Part shown: positions 1 through 9,046 of the stretch, in pieces | Numbering within the stretch: position 1 is the stretch's first letter | Layout of the letters: each line of letters begins with the position of its first letter | NCBI RefSeq assembly: GCF_000092285.1 | Contig: NC_014100.1 | Coordinates: forward strand, 4,092,001-4,156,000 | Direction of reading: 5' to 3' | Source: Caulobacter segnis ATCC 21756 | GTDB lineage: Bacteria > Pseudomonadota > Alphaproteobacteria > Caulobacterales > Caulobacteraceae | DNA: 64,000 bases | Translations under genes and position numbers: made by a program | Notes under the pieces: model-generated | What the model was told of the DNA's origin: nothing | Seen by the model: only the letters and a program-made list of their open reading frames with translations | Database searches by the model: none

Positions 1-2196
1 CTGGCCCAGACCCCGGCCGCCGCCCCTTCGGCTCGTCCCTGGCTGGACGCCAAGCTGGACGCCGACAAGCGCGCCGACCTCGCCGTGGCCGCGATGACCA
101 ACGACGAGAAGTTCACGGTGATCTTCGGCTACTTCGGCGCCGACATGAAGCCGAAGTACACGCGCCATCCGGACTCCCTGGACGCGTCGGCCGGCTATGT
201 GGCGGGCGTGCCGCGGCTGGGCATTCCGGGCCAATGGCAGACCGACGCCGGCGTCGGCGTCGCCACCCAGGGCGCGCGCCAGGACCTGCGCCAGCGCACC
301 GCCCTCCCCGCCGGCGTCGCCACGGCCGCCACCTGGAATCCGGAGCTGGCCGAGAAGGGCGGGGCCATGATCGGCAAGGAAGCCCGCGACTCCGGCTTCA
401 ACGTCCAGCTTGCCGGCGGCGTGAACCTGGTGCGCGAGCCGCGCAACGGCCGGAACTTCGAGTACGGCGGCGAGGATCCCTGGCTGGCCGGCGTGATGGT
501 CGCCGCCCAGATCCGCGGCATCCAGTCGAACAACATCATCTCGACCATCAAGCATTACGCCCTGAACGCCCAGGAGACCGGCCGCTTCGTGGTCAGCTCC
601 AACATCAGCGAGACGGCCGCCCGCACCTCCGACCTGCTGGCCTTCCAGTTCGCCATCGAGCAGTCGGACCCGCACTCGGTCATGTGCGCCTACAACCGCG
701 TTAACGGGACCTACGCCTGCGAGAACGACTGGCTGCTGAACACGGTCCTGAAGAAGGACTGGGGCTACAAGGGCTATGTCATGTCCGACTGGGGCGCCGA
801 CCACTCGTCGGCCAAGGCGGCGAACGCCGGCCTTGACCAGGAGTCGGCGGGCGACGCCTTCGACAAGCAGCCCTTCTTCGGCGCGCCGCTGAAGGCCGAC
901 CTCGCCGCCGGCCGCGTGAGCCAGGCTCGGATCGACGACATGGCGCGCCGCGTGCTGCGCGCCCTGTTCGCCAGCGGCGCGGTCGATCATCCCGTCCCCA
1001 CACCCACCTCGCACGACCTGCCCGCCGCCACCCTGGCCGCGCACGCCAAGGTCACCCAGGCCGACGCCGAGGAAGGCATCGTCCTGCTGAAGAACGACGG
1101 CGGCCTGCTCCCCCTGGCCAAGACGGCCAAGACCATCGCCGTGATCGGCGCCCACGCCGACGTCGGCGTACTGTCGGGCGGCGGGTCGTCCCAGGTCTAT
1201 CCGGTCGGTGGCCGCGCGGTGAAGGGCCTGGAGCCCGCCACCTGGCCGGGCCCGGTGATCTACTATCCGTCGTCGCCGCTGAAGGCGCTGCAGGCGCGCT
1301 ATCCCAACGCCAAGGTCGTCTATGACGACGGGACCGATCCGGCGCGCGCCGCCAAGCTGGCCGCCGACAGCGAGCTGGCGCTGGTGTTCGCCGACCGGTG
1401 GACCACCGAGTCCGTCGACGTCGAGACGCTGAACCTGCCCAAGAACCAGGACGCCACCATCGACGCGGTCGCCTCGGCCAACAAGAAGACCGTGGTCGTG
1501 CTGATCACCGGCGGTCCCGTGGTCATGCCGTGGCTCGACAAGGTCGGCGCCGTGGTCGAGGCCTGGTACCCCGGCACGGCGGGGGGCGAAGCCATCGCCC
1601 GCGTCCTGACCGGCGAGGTCGACGCCTCGGGCCGCCTGCCCGTCACCTTCCCCAGGAGCGTGGCCGACCTGCCCCGCCCGACGCTGGACGGCGATCCCAA
1701 GACGCCCGAGGCGCTGTTCGACGTGAACTACGACATCGAGGGCGCCGCGGTCGGCTACAAGTGGTACGACCTCAAGAAGATCGAGCCGCTGTTCCCGTTC
1801 GGGCACGGCCTGTCCTACAGCAAGTTCGCCTATTCGAACCTGACGGCCGCGGCCGCCGGCGACAAGGTGACCGTCAGCTTCGACGTCAAGAATGTCGGCG
1901 CCCGCGCCGGTAAGGACGTGCCGCAGGTCTATGTCTCGCCGAAGGCCGGCGGCTGGGAAGCGCCCAAGCGTCTGGCCGGCTTCAAGAAGGTGTCGTTGGC
2001 GCCGGGCGCGACCCAGCGCGTGACCGTCACGGTGGATCCTCGCCTCCTGGCCTCCTGGGACGACAAGGCGCACGGCTGGTCCATCGCCGCGGGCCAGTAC
2101 GATATCGCGCTGGGCTCATCTTCGAGGGCCCTGGTCGCCAGCACGCCGGTCACCTTGACCGGCGCCAAGCTGCCGGTGTCGCCGAAAGGGCGCTAA
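1..2196 (+). CDS. Beta-glucosidase-like glycoside hydrolase family 3 (5' end outside window)
   Basis: The frame is open from base 1 and its first residues, LAQTPAAAP, look like the end of a signal peptide, so the true start lies upstream and the protein is probably exported. The GTG at 85 is internal. The GH3 N-terminal barrel carries the nucleophile motif VMSDWGAD, with the Asp codon at 787-789. An alpha/beta sandwich domain follows (GGSSQVYP region), then a fibronectin-III-like C-terminal domain with VKNVGARAGKDVPQVYVS-type sequence near 1890-1945. GH3 enzymes release terminal beta-linked glucose or similar sugars from oligosaccharides. The substrate cannot be read from sequence; the neighbouring NAG locus might suggest N-acetylhexosaminidase activity, but the Fn3 architecture fits beta-glucosidase or xylosidase better. 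It converges on nagE. Confidence 0.9.
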   Translation: MAQTPAAAPSARPWLDAKLDADKRADLAVAAMTNDEKFTVIFGYFGADMKPKYTRHPDSLDASAGYVAGVPRLGIPGQWQTDAGVGVATQGARQDLRQRTALPAGVATAATWNPELAEKGGAMIGKEARDSGFNVQLAGGVNLVREPRNGRNFEYGGEDPWLAGVMVAAQIRGIQSNNIISTIKHYALNAQETGRFVVSSNISETAARTSDLLAFQFAIEQSDPHSVMCAYNRVNGTYACENDWLLNTVLKKDWGYKGYVMSDWGADHSSAKAANAGLDQESAGDAFDKQPFFGAPLKADLAAGRVSQARIDDMARRVLRALFASGAVDHPVPTPTSHDLPAATLAAHAKVTQADAEEGIVLLKNDGGLLPLAKTAKTIAVIGAHADVGVLSGGGSSQVYPVGGRAVKGLEPATWPGPVIYYPSSPLKALQARYPNAKVVYDDGTDPARAAKLAADSELALVFADRWTTESVDVETLNLPKNQDATIDAVASANKKTVVVLITGGPVVMPWLDKVGAVVEAWYPGTAGGEAIARVLTGEVDASGRLPVTFPRSVADLPRPTLDGDPKTPEALFDVNYDIEGAAVGYKWYDLKKIEPLFPFGHGLSYSKFAYSNLTAAAAGDKVTVSFDVKNVGARAGKDVPQVYVSPKAGGWEAPKRLAGFKKVSLAPGATQRVTVTVDPRLLASWDDKAHGWSIAAGQYDIALGSSSRALVASTPVTLTGAKLPVSPKGR

Positions 2197-2299
2197 GGAG
2201 CCGGATCCCCGGCGCGCTCGACAGCCTCGCCCGCGCGTGATCAAGCGCCTGTGCGAGGCTGGTTTCCCCTCACTCCCGCGCTGCGTGCGGGGTTTGGGG

Positions 2300-4048
2300 T
2301 TAGAGCTTTGCCTGGATGGCCCTCCCTACGGCGTCGGCGTCTGGGCCGAGGATGACGTGGACGAGGGTGTCGGTGATGTGGACGAGGCCTCGGGCGCCGG
2401 CGTTGGCGAGGGCGGCCTGGTCCAGGGCGGCGGGTTTTTGCAGGACCAGGCGCAGGCGGCTGGAGCCGGCTGAGAGCTGGCGCAGGTTGCCGGGCCCGCC
2501 GAGGGCGGCCAGCAGGGCCTTGGCCTTGGCCTCGTCCTGGGCGCTCGGGGCGCTGGACGCGACCTGGGACGACTGAGCCTGGACCGGAGGCTGGACCTTG
2601 GGCGCGGGCGCTCCCAGGGCGGCGCGGATCTCGCCGGCGACGGCGTCGGCGATGGGGCCCAGCACCACCTGCAGGGCCTTGTCGGAGGGACGGACGATCC
2701 CGCGCGCGCCCAGCGCCTTGAGGGCGGCCTCGGAGACGGCGGCCTGGTCGGCGACGATCAGGCGAAGGCGCGTGGTGCAGGCGTCGACGCTGGCGAGGTT
2801 CGTGGCCCCGCCCAGGGCCTGGACGAAGTCGGCCCCGCGCCCGCCGCCGGTGGTGACGGCCTGGATCGGAGCGGCCTCGTCGTCCTCGCGGCCGGGGGTC
2901 TTGAGGTCGAACCGGGCGATGGCCAGGCGGAAGAGACCGTAATAGACGCCGGCGTAGACGAGGCCGATCGGGATCAGCCACAGCGGCCGGCTGGCCTTGC
3001 CGAAGTTCAGCACATAGTCGAACAGGCCCGCCGAGAAGGTGAAGCCCAGCTTCACATGCAGCATGTCCAGCAGCGCCATGGAGACGCCTGTCAGGATGGC
3101 GTGGATCGCATAGAGCGCCGGGGCCAGGAACATGAACGAGAACTCGATCGGCTCGGTCACCCCGGTCAGGAACGAGGTCAGGGCCAGCGAGGCCAGCATG
3201 CCGCCGACGGCCTTTTTCTTCTCGGGCTTGGCGGCGTGGTACATGGCCAGGCACGCGGCCGGCAGGCCGAACATCATCACCGGGAAGAACCCGCTCATGA
3301 ACGCCCCGGCGCTGGGGTCGCCGGCGAAGAAGCGGCGAAGGTCGCCGGTCGCGCCGTGATAGTCGCCGACCACGAACCAGGCGATGTTGTTGAGGATGTG
3401 GTGCAGGCCGGTGACGATCAGGATCCGGTTGAGGAACCCGAACACCACAAGGCCGATCTCGCCCGAGCCGACCACGGCCCGGCTGGCCGCGTCGACCCCG
3501 CCGTTGATCGCGTCATAGCCCAGGCCCAAGAGGACAGCGATGGCCAGACCCGCCAGGCCCGAGACGATCGGCACGAACCGCCGGCCGCTGAAGAAGGCCA
3601 GATACTCCGGCAGCTTGAAGCCGGAGAAGCGGTTGTAGAAGAGGCCGCCGATGATCCCTGAGACGATGCCGATCGGCACGCTGAGCTTCGCCAGCGCCTT
3701 GGCCTTGTAGGCGGCGCTGGCGAGATCGGCGTGGGCCTGGACGAGGCCCGCCGTGACCTCGGCCGGGACATGCAGCAGGGCCTTGGCGCCCTCGACGGCG
3801 ATCAGGAAGCAGACCACGCCCGCCAGGCCCGCGGCGCCATTGTTCTCGCGGGCCAGGCCCACGGCCACGCCGATGGCGAAGAGCAAACCGAGGTTGGAGA
3901 AGATCGCGTCCCCGGCCGCGGCCATGAAGCCGATGTTCAGGAGGTCCGGCTGGCCCAGGCGCAGCAGCAGCCCCGCCACCGGCAAGACCGCGATCGGCAG
4001 CATCAGGGCCCGGCCCAGCGGCTGGAGGATCTCAAGCGGAGACTTCAT
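2300..4048 (-). CDS. nagE: PTS N-acetylglucosamine permease, EIIC plus two EIIB-type domains
   Basis: This inner-membrane PTS transporter imports and phosphorylates NAG (IIC-Glc/NAG family). Residues 1 to about 380 form the hydrophobic EIIC domain (opening MLPIAVLPVAGLLLR; GVTEPIEFSFMF near 296-307). The EIIB domain near 405-475 has the phospho-cysteine C424 in DACTTRLRL. A second IIB-like domain near 512-582 aligns with the first, but its equivalent motif is SAGSSRLRL, with Gly528 replacing the cysteine, so it cannot carry phosphate by the normal route. There is no IIA domain here; that function sits in the upstream multidomain gene, only 5 bases away, so the two are certainly cotranscribed. 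It is the last gene of the minus-strand NAG operon. Confidence 0.92.
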   Translation of the reverse strand: MKSPLEILQPLGRALMLPIAVLPVAGLLLRLGQPDLLNIGFMAAAGDAIFSNLGLLFAIGVAVGLARENNGAAGLAGVVCFLIAVEGAKALLHVPAEVTAGLVQAHADLASAAYKAKALAKLSVPIGIVSGIIGGLFYNRFSGFKLPEYLAFFSGRRFVPIVSGLAGLAIAVLLGLGYDAINGGVDAASRAVVGSGEIGLVVFGFLNRILIVTGLHHILNNIAWFVVGDYHGATGDLRRFFAGDPSAGAFMSGFFPVMMFGLPAACLAMYHAAKPEKKKAVGGMLASLALTSFLTGVTEPIEFSFMFLAPALYAIHAILTGVSMALLDMLHVKLGFTFSAGLFDYVLNFGKASRPLWLIPIGLVYAGVYYGLFRLAIARFDLKTPGREDDEAAPIQAVTTGGGRGADFVQALGGATNLASVDACTTRLRLIVADQAAVSEAALKALGARGIVRPSDKALQVVLGPIADAVAGEIRAALGAPAPKVQPPVQAQSSQVASSAPSAQDEAKAKALLAALGGPGNLRQLSAGSSRLRLVLQKPAALDQAALANAGARGLVHITDTLVHVILGPDADAVGRAIQAKL

Positions 4049-4053
4049 CTGGG

Positions 4054-6606
4054 TCAGGCTCCGAGGCTGGCTTGGACGAGGCCGCGCACGGCCTCGGGCG
4101 AGGTCTGGGCCAGGGCCCGGGCGGCCAGATCCTGGCAGGCGAGGAGATCCAGCGCGCGGACGCGGGCCTTGACCTCCGGAGCGATGGCGGCGGTGGTCGA
4201 GAGCTCCGTGACCCCCAGGCCCAAGAGGATCGGCGTGGCCACGAGATCCGAGGCCAGGCCCCCGCAGACCCCGACCCAGCGGCCGTGGGCCTTCGCCCCC
4301 TGGCAGGTCTGGGCGATCATCCGCAGCACCGCCGGGTGCAGGGCGTCGATCCGCGCGGCCAGCTCCGGATTACCCCGGTCCATGGCCAGGACGTATTGGG
4401 TGAGATCGTTGGTGCCGACCGAGAGGAAGTCGGCCTCGGCGGCGATCAGGTCGGCGGTCACAGCCGCGGCCGGGGTCTCGATCATCACGCCCAGTTCGAC
4501 GTGATCGGTGACGCCCAGCTCGCGCTTGGCCTCTTCCAGCACCGCCCGCACGGCGCGCAGCTCATCGAGGCTGCCGATCATCGGGACCATGATCTTGCAC
4601 TGGCCTTGAGGAACGACCCGCAGGATGGCGCGCAGCTGGGTCTTCAGAAGGTGCGGCCGCCAGAGGCTGACGCGCACGCCGCGCAAGCCTAGCGCCGGGT
4701 TCTCCTCGGCCGGGATCGGCAGGTAGGGCGCGGCCTTGTCACCGCCGACGTCCAGGGTGCGCACGATCAGCGGCTTGCCTTGAAGGGCGTCGGCGATGGC
4801 CTGGTACTGGCGGGCCTGCTCGTCCTCGTCGGGCGGGGTCTGGCGGTCCAGGAACAGGAACTCGGTGCGAAGAAGCCCACTGCCCTCCGCGCCGTTCTCG
4901 ATCGCCGCCAGGGCGTCCTTGACCGAGCCGGTGTTGGCGAAGACCTCGATGCGGGTCCCGTCGCGGGTCACGGCCGGCTCAAAGGCGGCGGCCTTGGCGG
5001 CGGCCTTGCGGGCCTGACGGCCGGCCAGGGCCGTCTGGGCCGCTTCCAGGGCCGGGGCGTCGGGGGCCACGCGCAGGCTCCCGCCGTCGGCGTCGAGGAT
5101 CAGGGCCGTTCCGTCGGCGATGCTCAGCGTCGCGCCGCCCAGCGCCACCAGGGCCGGGATCCCCATGGCCGCGGCCAGGATCGCCACGTGCGAGGTCGGA
5201 CCGCCCCGGGCGGTGGCGAAGCCGGCGATGACGCCAGGGTCCGCGCCCATCAGCTGCGAGGGCAAGAGCTCGTCGGCCAGCAGGATCGCGCCTGGCGGCA
5301 GGACCGTGGCCTCGTCGTCTTCTCCGGCCAGCGCCCTTAGAACCTGGCGCTCGAGGTCGATCAGGTCGTCGACCCGCTCGGCCATCCGGCGATCCCCCAA
5401 GGCCCGCAGCGCCTCGACATAGCCGCCCACCGCCGCGCGCCAGCCAAAGCCGGCGCTCTTGCCCGCCGCGATCAGGCTCCTGGCCTGGGCGAGAAGCTCG
5501 GGATCGTCGAGGAAGGCCAGGTGCGCGGCCAGGATCGCCTTGCGGGCCTTGTCGCCTTTAGAGGCGCTGGCCTCGATCTTGGCGCGGACCTTGTTCAAGG
5601 CGGCCAGCAGCGCGGTCTCTTCGTGCGCCGCGCCCTGGCCCTCTTCGCGCACGGCGATGTCGGTCGAGGCCAGGCGCACGGCCTTGCCGATCGCCAGGCC
5701 CGGCGCGGCCAGCACGCCCTTCAGCACCCCGTCGGCCGGCAGGGCCGCTGGAGCCAGGGGCGCTTCGGCGGCGATCGGCGCGGGAGCCGAAGTCGTCTTG
5801 GCCGAGGTCTTCTGGGCCGAGGTCTTCTGGGCCGGAACCGGCGCCCCCTCGCCCATGCCGCTCTCGATCAGGTCGGCGATGGCGTCGACGGCGGCCTTCG
5901 CGTCCGCGCCCGAGGCCAGGACTTGAATCTCATCGCCGTGGCGCGCGGCCAGGGCCATCAGTCCCACCGGGCTCCTTGCGCTCGACCGACGGCCGCCCAC
6001 GGCCAGCGCGGTCTCGGCGGCGAAGGTCTTGGCCAGCTCGGCGATCCGCGCCGCCGGTCGCGCGTGGATCCCGTGCATCAACGGCACGGTCACCGCGCGG
6101 GAAATCTCGTTGGTGGGTTCGGCGGCGTCCGAGACGCCCGCGCCGCCCAGCGGCCGCAGCTCCATCAGGAACCCGCCCGCCTCCACGGCCATGTCCTGGT
6201 CGCGGCGCACGATCTCGAAGGCTTCGGGATTGGTGATCACCACCGGGGTGATCAGGCTCTTGGCCCGCTGGGCCAGCAAATCGAGGTCAAAGCTGATCAG
6301 CGGCTGCCCGGTCTTGACCGCCTGGCCCTCGCGCACGTGGACCTCAAAGCCCTCGCCGCCCAAGGCCACCGTCTCCAGGCCCACATGCATCAGGATCTCG
6401 GCGCCCGCCGTCGATCGCAGCGTCACCGCGTGACCCGCCCGATGCGCCGACACCACAACCCCGTCGCACGGCGCCACAAGCTCCCCGCCCAACGGATCGA
6501 TCGCCACCCCGTCACCCAGCATCCGGCCCGCGAACACCGCGTCCGGAGCCTCCGACAACGACGCGATCCAGCCCTTGAGGGGCGAGGCGAGAACGAGGTT
6601 GGACAA
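4054..6606 (-). CDS. nagF: Multiphosphoryl transfer protein, EIIA(Glc/NAG)-HPr-EI fusion
   Basis: This 850-residue cytoplasmic protein carries all the soluble PTS steps. Residues 1-150 are a IIA-Glc-type domain with the paired histidines H59 (GHAVTL) and H74 (ILMHVG, the phosphosite). Residues 168-250 are HPr with H181 in MHGIHARPA. Residues 295-850 are enzyme I with H473 in GGPTSHVAI, the TIM barrel motif LSVGTNDLTQY and the C-terminal VGVCGG cysteine. Phosphate would pass from PEP through EI, HPr and IIA to IIB of NagE. The HPr-EI linker holds a small tandem repeat (AQKTS twice, near 259-268). It starts 22 bases after the hexosaminidase stop and is coupled to nagE. Similar fusions are called NagF or FruB-like; the NAG assignment rests on the IIA type and the neighbours. 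Confidence 0.92.
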   Translation of the reverse strand: MSNLVLASPLKGWIASLSEAPDAVFAGRMLGDGVAIDPLGGELVAPCDGVVVSAHRAGHAVTLRSTAGAEILMHVGLETVALGGEGFEVHVREGQAVKTGQPLISFDLDLLAQRAKSLITPVVITNPEAFEIVRRDQDMAVEAGGFLMELRPLGGAGVSDAAEPTNEISRAVTVPLMHGIHARPAARIAELAKTFAAETALAVGGRRSSARSPVGLMALAARHGDEIQVLASGADAKAAVDAIADLIESGMGEGAPVPAQKTSAQKTSAKTTSAPAPIAAEAPLAPAALPADGVLKGVLAAPGLAIGKAVRLASTDIAVREEGQGAAHEETALLAALNKVRAKIEASASKGDKARKAILAAHLAFLDDPELLAQARSLIAAGKSAGFGWRAAVGGYVEALRALGDRRMAERVDDLIDLERQVLRALAGEDDEATVLPPGAILLADELLPSQLMGADPGVIAGFATARGGPTSHVAILAAAMGIPALVALGGATLSIADGTALILDADGGSLRVAPDAPALEAAQTALAGRQARKAAAKAAAFEPAVTRDGTRIEVFANTGSVKDALAAIENGAEGSGLLRTEFLFLDRQTPPDEDEQARQYQAIADALQGKPLIVRTLDVGGDKAAPYLPIPAEENPALGLRGVRVSLWRPHLLKTQLRAILRVVPQGQCKIMVPMIGSLDELRAVRAVLEEAKRELGVTDHVELGVMIETPAAAVTADLIAAEADFLSVGTNDLTQYVLAMDRGNPELAARIDALHPAVLRMIAQTCQGAKAHGRWVGVCGGLASDLVATPILLGLGVTELSTTAAIAPEVKARVRALDLLACQDLAARALAQTSPEAVRGLVQASLGA

Positions 6607-6628
6607 GGGCTTCGGCTCTTCTTGAAAA

Positions 6629-8902
6629 CTAGTTCGCGGGCGTCAGGGTCACGCGATCGATCGCCCAGAAGGGATCGACGCTCTTGGCCGTGAAGCTCAG
6701 GCAAAGATCGACCTTACCCCGACGCGCGGGCAAACGGCTGGTGATCGTGGACAGGCCCGGATTTTTCGTCGCCTCGCCCAGCGGAATGGCGGCCAGGCGT
6801 TCGCCCGCGCAGCCGGCGCGCACCTCAAGCTCGCCGCCCGGCGTCGCGGGCGCGCGCAGCGGAATGCGGTCGCGGTCGGCGCCGACCTGGAAGTTGAAGG
6901 GGATCTGACTGGCGCGGACGCTGAGGATCGCGCCCTTCGTGAGGTCCGCGCTCTCCCAGATCCAGCAGGGATTGAGGATGTCGACGAACATCATCGCCCG
7001 CCGCTCGAAGGCGCGCGGGGCGTCGTCGACCATGGTCAGGGGCACCTTCTCGGTGCAGAGCTTCAGTTGCGCGCTCAGGCGGGTGTGCAGCAGGGTCGGC
7101 GTGAGGGTCCACGATCGCTCGCGGCCCAGGGCCTGGCCGTCCAGGAAGGACCGGGCCTTCACCGTTGTTCCCGCCGGCAGGTCCAGCTCGTCGGCGTAAG
7201 GCGTCGAGACTGTGGTCGGCGCCTTGCCGTCGAGCGTGTAGCGGATTTCGCCAAGCCCGAGCCCCGTGGACAGCGCCAGCCGCGTCTTGCCCCCTTCGCC
7301 TTCCGACAGCGTCGGTTGCGGCTCGAACGGGACGGTGTTGGCGGCGACGCCGAGGATCTTCAGCCGCGCCATCTCGGCGGGCAGGCGGCGGGCGAAGTCG
7401 CTCCAGTCGGCGCCGCCCTCCGGCGTCCAGCCCCGCTCGGCCAGGGCGACGGCGCGCGGGAAGGCCATGGCCTGCATCCGCGCGTCGGTCTGCATGTGCT
7501 CGGTCCAGACATTGGCCTGGACGCCGAGGATGTGCTGGCGCTGGTCGGCGGTCAGTTGGGCCGGCGCGGGGTCGAAGGCGTAGACATCCTTCAGGCTGAC
7601 CACCTTGCCCCGGCCGGTCGGCTCGTCGGGCGAGGCGCTCTGACGGTTGTCGAGATACAGCGTCGGGTGCGGCGACAGCACGGTGTCATGGCCCGCCTTG
7701 GCCGCGGCGATCGCGCCGTCGATCCCGCGCCAGGACATCACCGTGGCGTTGGGCGCGAGGCCCCCCTCCAGAATCTCGTCCCAGCCGATCAACCGGCGGC
7801 CGCGCTTCTCGAGGGTCTTGCCGACGCGCTGGATGAACCAGCTCTGCAGCTCGTGCTCGTCCTTCAGCCCCAGTTCCTTGATCTTGGCCTGGATCTTGGG
7901 ACTGGCCTTCCACTGGTCCTTGATCGCCTCGTCGCCGCCCACGTGGATGAAGGTCGAGGGGAAGAGGTCCATCACCTCGTTCAACACGTCGTCGAGGAAG
8001 GCGAAGGTCGCGTCGTCGGTGTTGTAGAGCCACGGGAAGACTCCCCAGTCGCCCATCTTCGACGCATCGGGCGGCGCCGAGCCGAGCTCCGGATAGGCGA
8101 CGATCGGCGCGAGGGCGTGGCCGGGGGTCTCGATCTCGGGGACGATGGTGATGTTGCGGGCGGCGGCGTAGGCGACGAGGTCGCGGACCTGGTCCTGCGT
8201 GTAGAAGCCGCCGTACTTCGGATAGGCGCGCGCCGCGCCGGGCTCCACGCGCCAGGCGCCGACCTGCGTCAGCTTCGGATACTTCTTGATCTCCAGCCGC
8301 CAACCCTGGTCGTCGACCAGGTGCCAGTGGAAGGTGTTGAGCTTGTGCGCCGCCATGGCGTCGAGCGTCGCCTTCAGCGTGGCGATCGACTGATAGTGCC
8401 GGGCGCTGTCGACCATCAGGCCGCGCCAGGCGAAGCGCGGGGCGTCCTCGATGACGGCGGCCGGAATGGCGACGGGGCCCTTTGTCTCGTCGGGCGTCGC
8501 CAACTGCCACAGAGACATGGCGCCATAGAACAGGCCCGCGCGCTGGGCGGCGGCGATGGTCACGCCGCTCGGCGAGACGTCGAGCTTGTAGGCTTCGCCA
8601 GAAGGGCCCTCGCGGGTGAGGACGATGGCGCCAGCGGTCGGTCCGCCTTCGACGACGGCGGGTCGGAAACCGCGCGAGCGGCGGATCAGGTCGGCGAGCT
8701 GGTTGGCGACGCCTCGGGCCTCGACATCGCCCTTGGCGACGTGGATGCGGGTGGCGGCGGAGAGCTTGAAGGCCCCCTCGGCGCGGACCGCCTTGGCCGG
8801 CGCGGGGGTGAGGGTCAGGTCGGCGGCGCCCGCCGGCGTGGCGAAGGCGGCGGCCAGGGCGAGAGCCGAGACGACGACGGTGCGGAGCGGGGTCAGGGTC
8901 AC
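6629..8902 (-). CDS. Beta-N-acetylhexosaminidase (GH20), secreted
   Basis: GH20 enzymes remove terminal beta-GlcNAc from chitin oligosaccharides. The catalytic Asp-Glu pair is in HVGGDEAIKDQWK, and an N-terminal GH20b-type domain precedes the barrel. The frame can be extended to 8998. I chose the GTG at 8902 because it gives a clean signal peptide (VTLTPLRTVVVSALALAAAF, then ATPAGA-ADL) and has GAGG four bases upstream, while the extra residues are not signal-like. The mature protein therefore works in the periplasm or at the surface, turning imported chito-oligomers into NAG for the PTS encoded next. The C-terminal part (from about 560) resembles the chitobiase C-terminal and carbohydrate-binding regions. 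Operon position: TonB receptor, this gene, nagF, nagE. Confidence 0.92.
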   Translation of the reverse strand: MTLTPLRTVVVSALALAAAFATPAGAADLTLTPAPAKAVRAEGAFKLSAATRIHVAKGDVEARGVANQLADLIRRSRGFRPAVVEGGPTAGAIVLTREGPSGEAYKLDVSPSGVTIAAAQRAGLFYGAMSLWQLATPDETKGPVAIPAAVIEDAPRFAWRGLMVDSARHYQSIATLKATLDAMAAHKLNTFHWHLVDDQGWRLEIKKYPKLTQVGAWRVEPGAARAYPKYGGFYTQDQVRDLVAYAAARNITIVPEIETPGHALAPIVAYPELGSAPPDASKMGDWGVFPWLYNTDDATFAFLDDVLNEVMDLFPSTFIHVGGDEAIKDQWKASPKIQAKIKELGLKDEHELQSWFIQRVGKTLEKRGRRLIGWDEILEGGLAPNATVMSWRGIDGAIAAAKAGHDTVLSPHPTLYLDNRQSASPDEPTGRGKVVSLKDVYAFDPAPAQLTADQRQHILGVQANVWTEHMQTDARMQAMAFPRAVALAERGWTPEGGADWSDFARRLPAEMARLKILGVAANTVPFEPQPTLSEGEGGKTRLALSTGLGLGEIRYTLDGKAPTTVSTPYADELDLPAGTTVKARSFLDGQALGRERSWTLTPTLLHTRLSAQLKLCTEKVPLTMVDDAPRAFERRAMMFVDILNPCWIWESADLTKGAILSVRASQIPFNFQVGADRDRIPLRAPATPGGELEVRAGCAGERLAAIPLGEATKNPGLSTITSRLPARRGKVDLCLSFTAKSVDPFWAIDRVTLTPAN

Positions 8903-8934
8903 GCGGCCTCGCGAAAACTCAGGCGGCAAAAAGC

Positions 8935-9038
8935 GGGCGGAACAGCTGGGCTGTCCCGCCCAATCTCCATGCTTGCAGTCAGGAGGGGATCGGATCAATG
9001 CGCATGGGCGGAAGCTCGGGGCGCCCGAGCCTCCGCCC
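8935..9038 (-). promoter_or_regulatory. Two strong hairpins between the TonB receptor and hexosaminidase genes
   Basis: In the 144-base gap inside the NAG operon, 9006-9038 can pair as two 7-bp blocks (GGGCGGA/TCCGCCC and GCTCGGG/CCCGAGC) separated by a single mismatch, around a GCG loop. A second stem at 8935-8961 pairs 11 of 12 positions around a 3-base loop. Neither is followed by a T-run on the minus strand. They look more like RNA-stabilising or processing structures, or a partial terminator, than a full stop. This would allow the receptor to be made in excess over the downstream enzymes. Confidence 0.55.
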
Positions 9039-9046
9039 CTGACGCG

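Noticed and set aside
2197..2299. Intrinsic terminator between the GH3 gene and nagE
   Set aside because: CAGCCTCGC/GCGAGGCTG (2222-2230 and 2253-2261) can pair, but the loop is 22 bases and there is no T-run in either direction, so I did not call it.
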